From contig JAAZBQ010000562.1 in assembly GCA_012513725.1 (NCBI GenBank), forward strand, positions 1-7,739: a stretch of 7,739 bases of DNA, given 5' to 3'. Under the pieces are notes generated by a model that was not told the DNA's origin, made no database searches, and was given only the letters and a program-made list of their open reading frames with translations. How positions within the stretch are numbered: the first letter of the stretch is position 1; every line of letters starts with the position of its first letter. The DNA comes from Chloroflexota bacterium. GTDB lineage: Bacteria > Chloroflexota > Anaerolineae > UBA1429. Below, one piece after another: positions 6,193 to 7,739 of this stretch. Made by a program: the position numbers and the translations under genes.

Positions 6193-7311
6193 ATGGATCT
6201 CGCCAATCTCGAACGACTGCTCTCCGGCATCACTGATCTTACCTGGCAAAACGTGGTGATGATGATAGTGGGCGGCGTGCTGATCTGGCTCGCCATCCGC
6301 TACGAGTATGAGCCCCTGCTGCTCCTGCCCATCGGCCTGGGCGCCATCCTGGCGAACATCCCGAACACCGGGATGCTCGACGAGGGCGGCCTCCTGCGCG
6401 TTTTGTACGATGCCGGTATCGAAAACGAGTTGTTTCCCAGCCTGGTGTTCATCGGCATCGGCGCGATGACGGACTTTGGGCCGCTCTTGGAGAATCCCAA
6501 ATACATGCTATTCGGCGCCGCGGCGCAGTTTGGCATCTTTGGCACGCTCCTCCTGGCAACCCTGATAGGGTTCAACATCAACGAGGCCGCCTCGATCGGC
6601 ATCATCGGTGCCGCCGATGGCCCCACGTCGATCTTTGTCTCGGCCCGGCTGGCCCCCAACCTACTGGCGCCGATCACGGTGGCCGCCTATTCGTACATGT
6701 CGCTGGTGCCCATCATCCAGCGCCCGGTGATGAAGCTCCTCACCACGCGCAACGAGCGCCTCATCCGCATGCCGTACACCTCCAAGCCGGTGTCGCAGAC
6801 GACGCGCATCGTGTTCCCGATCGTCGTGACCCTGGTGGCCGGCATCATCGCCCCCGAGTCGACGCCGCTAATCGGTATGCTGATGTTCGGCAACCTCGTG
6901 CGGGTCGTCGGTGTCGTGGAGCGCATCAACCAGGCCGCTCAGAACGAGATCTCGAACATCGTCACCACCTTCCTGGGCATCACTATCGGCTCCACCATGG
7001 TGGGCGCCGAGTTCCTCAAGGTGGAGACCCTGACCATCATCGCCCTGGGCCTGGTTGCGTTCATCCTGGACACGGCGGCAGGGGTGATGTTCGGCAAGCT
7101 GATGAACGTCCTCTCCGGTGGCACGGTGAACCCGCTCCTGGGCGGCTGCGGCATCTCGGCCTTCCCGATGTCGGCCCGGGTGGTGCAAAAGCTGGGCCAG
7201 GAAGAGGACTATTCGAACTTTTTGCTCATGCACGCCATGGCCTCCAACACCTCCGGGCAGATTGCCTCGGTGATGGCGGGCGGCGTGGTGCTGGCGCTCC
7301 TGGCGACCTAA
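6193..7311 (+). CDS. mmdB: Na+-translocating carboxybiotin decarboxylase, beta subunit (MmdB/OadB)
   Basis: This integral membrane protein decarboxylates carboxybiotin and couples this to Na+ export. The 372 residues hold about nine to eleven hydrophobic segments, for example near 20-37, 40-56, 104-126, 157-175, 205-222 and 278-300. Family hallmarks include F86-I-G-I-G-A-M-T-D-F-G-P, I137-I-G-A-A-D-G-P-T-S-I-F and G233-N-L-V-R-V-V-G-V. Further hallmarks are L261-G-I-T-I-G-S-T-M and N313-P-L-L-G-G-C-G-I-S-A-F-P. The C-terminus H347-A-M-A-S-N-T-S-G-Q-I-A-S-V is also typical. Asp142 in A-D-G-P-T corresponds, from memory of the Klebsiella enzyme, to the essential intramembrane aspartate (Asp203). 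Asn234 probably corresponds to a second polar site residue. GGAGG at 6181-6185 sits seven bases before the ATG. Whether it belongs to MmdB or OadB cannot be told from sequence, because the subunit is shared by both enzyme types. No clear terminator follows. Confidence 0.95.
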   Translation: MDLANLERLLSGITDLTWQNVVMMIVGGVLIWLAIRYEYEPLLLLPIGLGAILANIPNTGMLDEGGLLRVLYDAGIENELFPSLVFIGIGAMTDFGPLLENPKYMLFGAAAQFGIFGTLLLATLIGFNINEAASIGIIGAADGPTSIFVSARLAPNLLAPITVAAYSYMSLVPIIQRPVMKLLTTRNERLIRMPYTSKPVSQTTRIVFPIVVTLVAGIIAPESTPLIGMLMFGNLVRVVGVVERINQAAQNEISNIVTTFLGITIGSTMVGAEFLKVETLTIIALGLVAFILDTAAGVMFGKLMNVLSGGTVNPLLGGCGISAFPMSARVVQKLGQEEDYSNFLLMHAMASNTSGQIASVMAGGVVLALLAT

Positions 7312-7364
7312 CACCCGCCCCGGCCGGTGGCACGTTCTAGTACGACCAGAACAGGGGGACGAAC

Positions 7365-7697
7365 ATGCGATACAACAAGACCCCGGCGCGGGGCAAGACC
7401 CCGGCGCGGGGCCGTAGGAGGCTCGGGCTCTTGAGCCTGGCGTTGCTGGCAGTGCTCGTGGCGCCGGCCGTCCTGGGCGCCTGCTCATCGGGGCAGCCAC
7501 AGCCTACCGAGCCCCCGGTGACCATCATGCGCTCGGAGACGAGCACCCCGACTGCCACGGCCACCGAGGCCGCCGGCGAGCCGGCAGCGCCCGTGGCGCC
7601 GGCAGCCACGCCGACCGAGGACGGGGACTATCCCTTCCCAACGCCCGCCGGCACGCCGCGCCCGACGATGACGCCGATGGCCTACCCGACGCCCTGA
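7365..7697 (+). CDS. Small Thr/Pro-rich lipoprotein of unknown function
   Basis: The 110-residue precursor has a basic n-region (residues 1-19, with K-T-P-A-R-G twice), a hydrophobic core (L20 to about V36) and a lipobox L37-G-A-C40, so the mature lipoprotein would start at Cys40. The mature part, about 71 residues, is low in complexity: Pro, Thr, Ala and Glu dominate, with T-P-T-A-T-A-T-E and a C-terminus rich in T-P, F-P-T-P and Y-P-T-P. It has no recognisable catalytic domain and is probably an extended surface-exposed chain. AGGGGG at 7353-7358 lies six bases before the ATG. It is 53 bases after the pump gene, so co-transcription is possible, but nothing shows that it is part of the pump. 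Similar Pro/Thr-rich lipoproteins are common in Chloroflexota, which is part of the reason for the taxonomic guess. Confidence 0.75.
   Translation: MRYNKTPARGKTPARGRRRLGLLSLALLAVLVAPAVLGACSSGQPQPTEPPVTIMRSETSTPTATATEAAGEPAAPVAPAATPTEDGDYPFPTPAGTPRPTMTPMAYPTP
7377..7412 (+). repeat. Perfect 18-bp tandem duplication in the lipoprotein signal sequence
   Basis: Two identical 18-base units (7377-7394 and 7395-7412) follow one another in frame, encoding K-T-P-A-R-G twice (residues 5-16). Each unit contains CCCCG-GCG-CGGGG, a small hairpin that could favour slippage. The identity at third codon positions points to a recent duplication. Confidence 0.9.
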
Positions 7698-7731
7698 CGG
7701 GCGCCGCACGAGTCGGGCAAACCGAACGCCT

Positions 7732-7737
7732 GGAGGG
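7732..7737 (+). promoter_or_regulatory. Possible ribosome binding site of a gene beyond the window
   Basis: GGAGGG lies two bases from the window edge, 34 bases after the lipoprotein stop. It suggests a further + strand gene starting just outside, possibly in the same transcription unit. No start codon is visible, so this is only a hint. Confidence 0.35.
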
Positions 7738-7739
7738 TC

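Noticed and set aside
7312..7364. GC-rich CCGGCCGG palindrome after mmdB considered as an operon terminator
   Set aside because: The self-complementary core is only eight bases with no usable loop and no T-run follows.

Overview
This is a GC-rich bacterial window with every gene on the + strand. The codon use, ThyX-type thymidylate synthesis and a small Thr/Pro-rich lipoprotein ending in Tyr-Pro and Thr-Pro motifs suggest a Chloroflexota (Anaerolineae-like) bacterium. That assignment is inference from gene style, because there is no rRNA or other phylogenetic marker here.

Layout. Positions 1-144 are the 3' end of an upstream gene, possibly a TIGR03936/DUF2344-type radical-SAM-associated protein. 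It overlaps by four bases (ATGA) a HIT-family hydrolase/phosphorylase (141-686). A near-ideal intrinsic terminator (716-751) closes that unit. A 279-base intergenic region (687-965) then holds an inverted repeat and a plausible extended -10 promoter. The next unit opens with a two-gene dTMP module: thyX (966-1580) overlaps a dCMP deaminase gene (1577-2032) by four bases. Together these give dCMP -> dUMP -> dTMP.

Only 23 bases later starts a five-gene set for biotin-dependent, membrane-coupled carboxyl chemistry (2056-7311). In order it encodes a methylmalonyl-CoA/propionyl-CoA-type carboxyltransferase (MmdA, 12S-like), an oxaloacetate/pyruvate-type carboxyltransferase without its biotin domain (OadA/5S-like), a one-helix OadG/MmdD-like subunit, a free-standing biotin carrier (MmdC, 1.3S-like), and the Na+-pumping carboxybiotin decarboxylase (MmdB/OadB). 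The set therefore has all three parts of a methylmalonyl-CoA:pyruvate transcarboxylase plus the membrane parts of a Na+ pump, with one biotin carrier and no biotin carboxylase in view. The likely job is to move carboxyl groups between methylmalonyl-CoA/propionyl-CoA and oxaloacetate/pyruvate, and to discharge carboxybiotin at the membrane to export Na+. This two-substrate arrangement is the most interesting feature of the window. A 17-bp interrupted hairpin (5195-5235) separates the two soluble carboxyltransferase genes from the carrier and membrane genes.

The window ends with a small Thr/Pro-rich lipoprotein gene (7365-7697) whose signal-peptide n-region carries a perfect 18-bp tandem duplication. 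A Shine-Dalgarno-like GGAGGG at the last bases suggests another + strand gene just beyond the edge.
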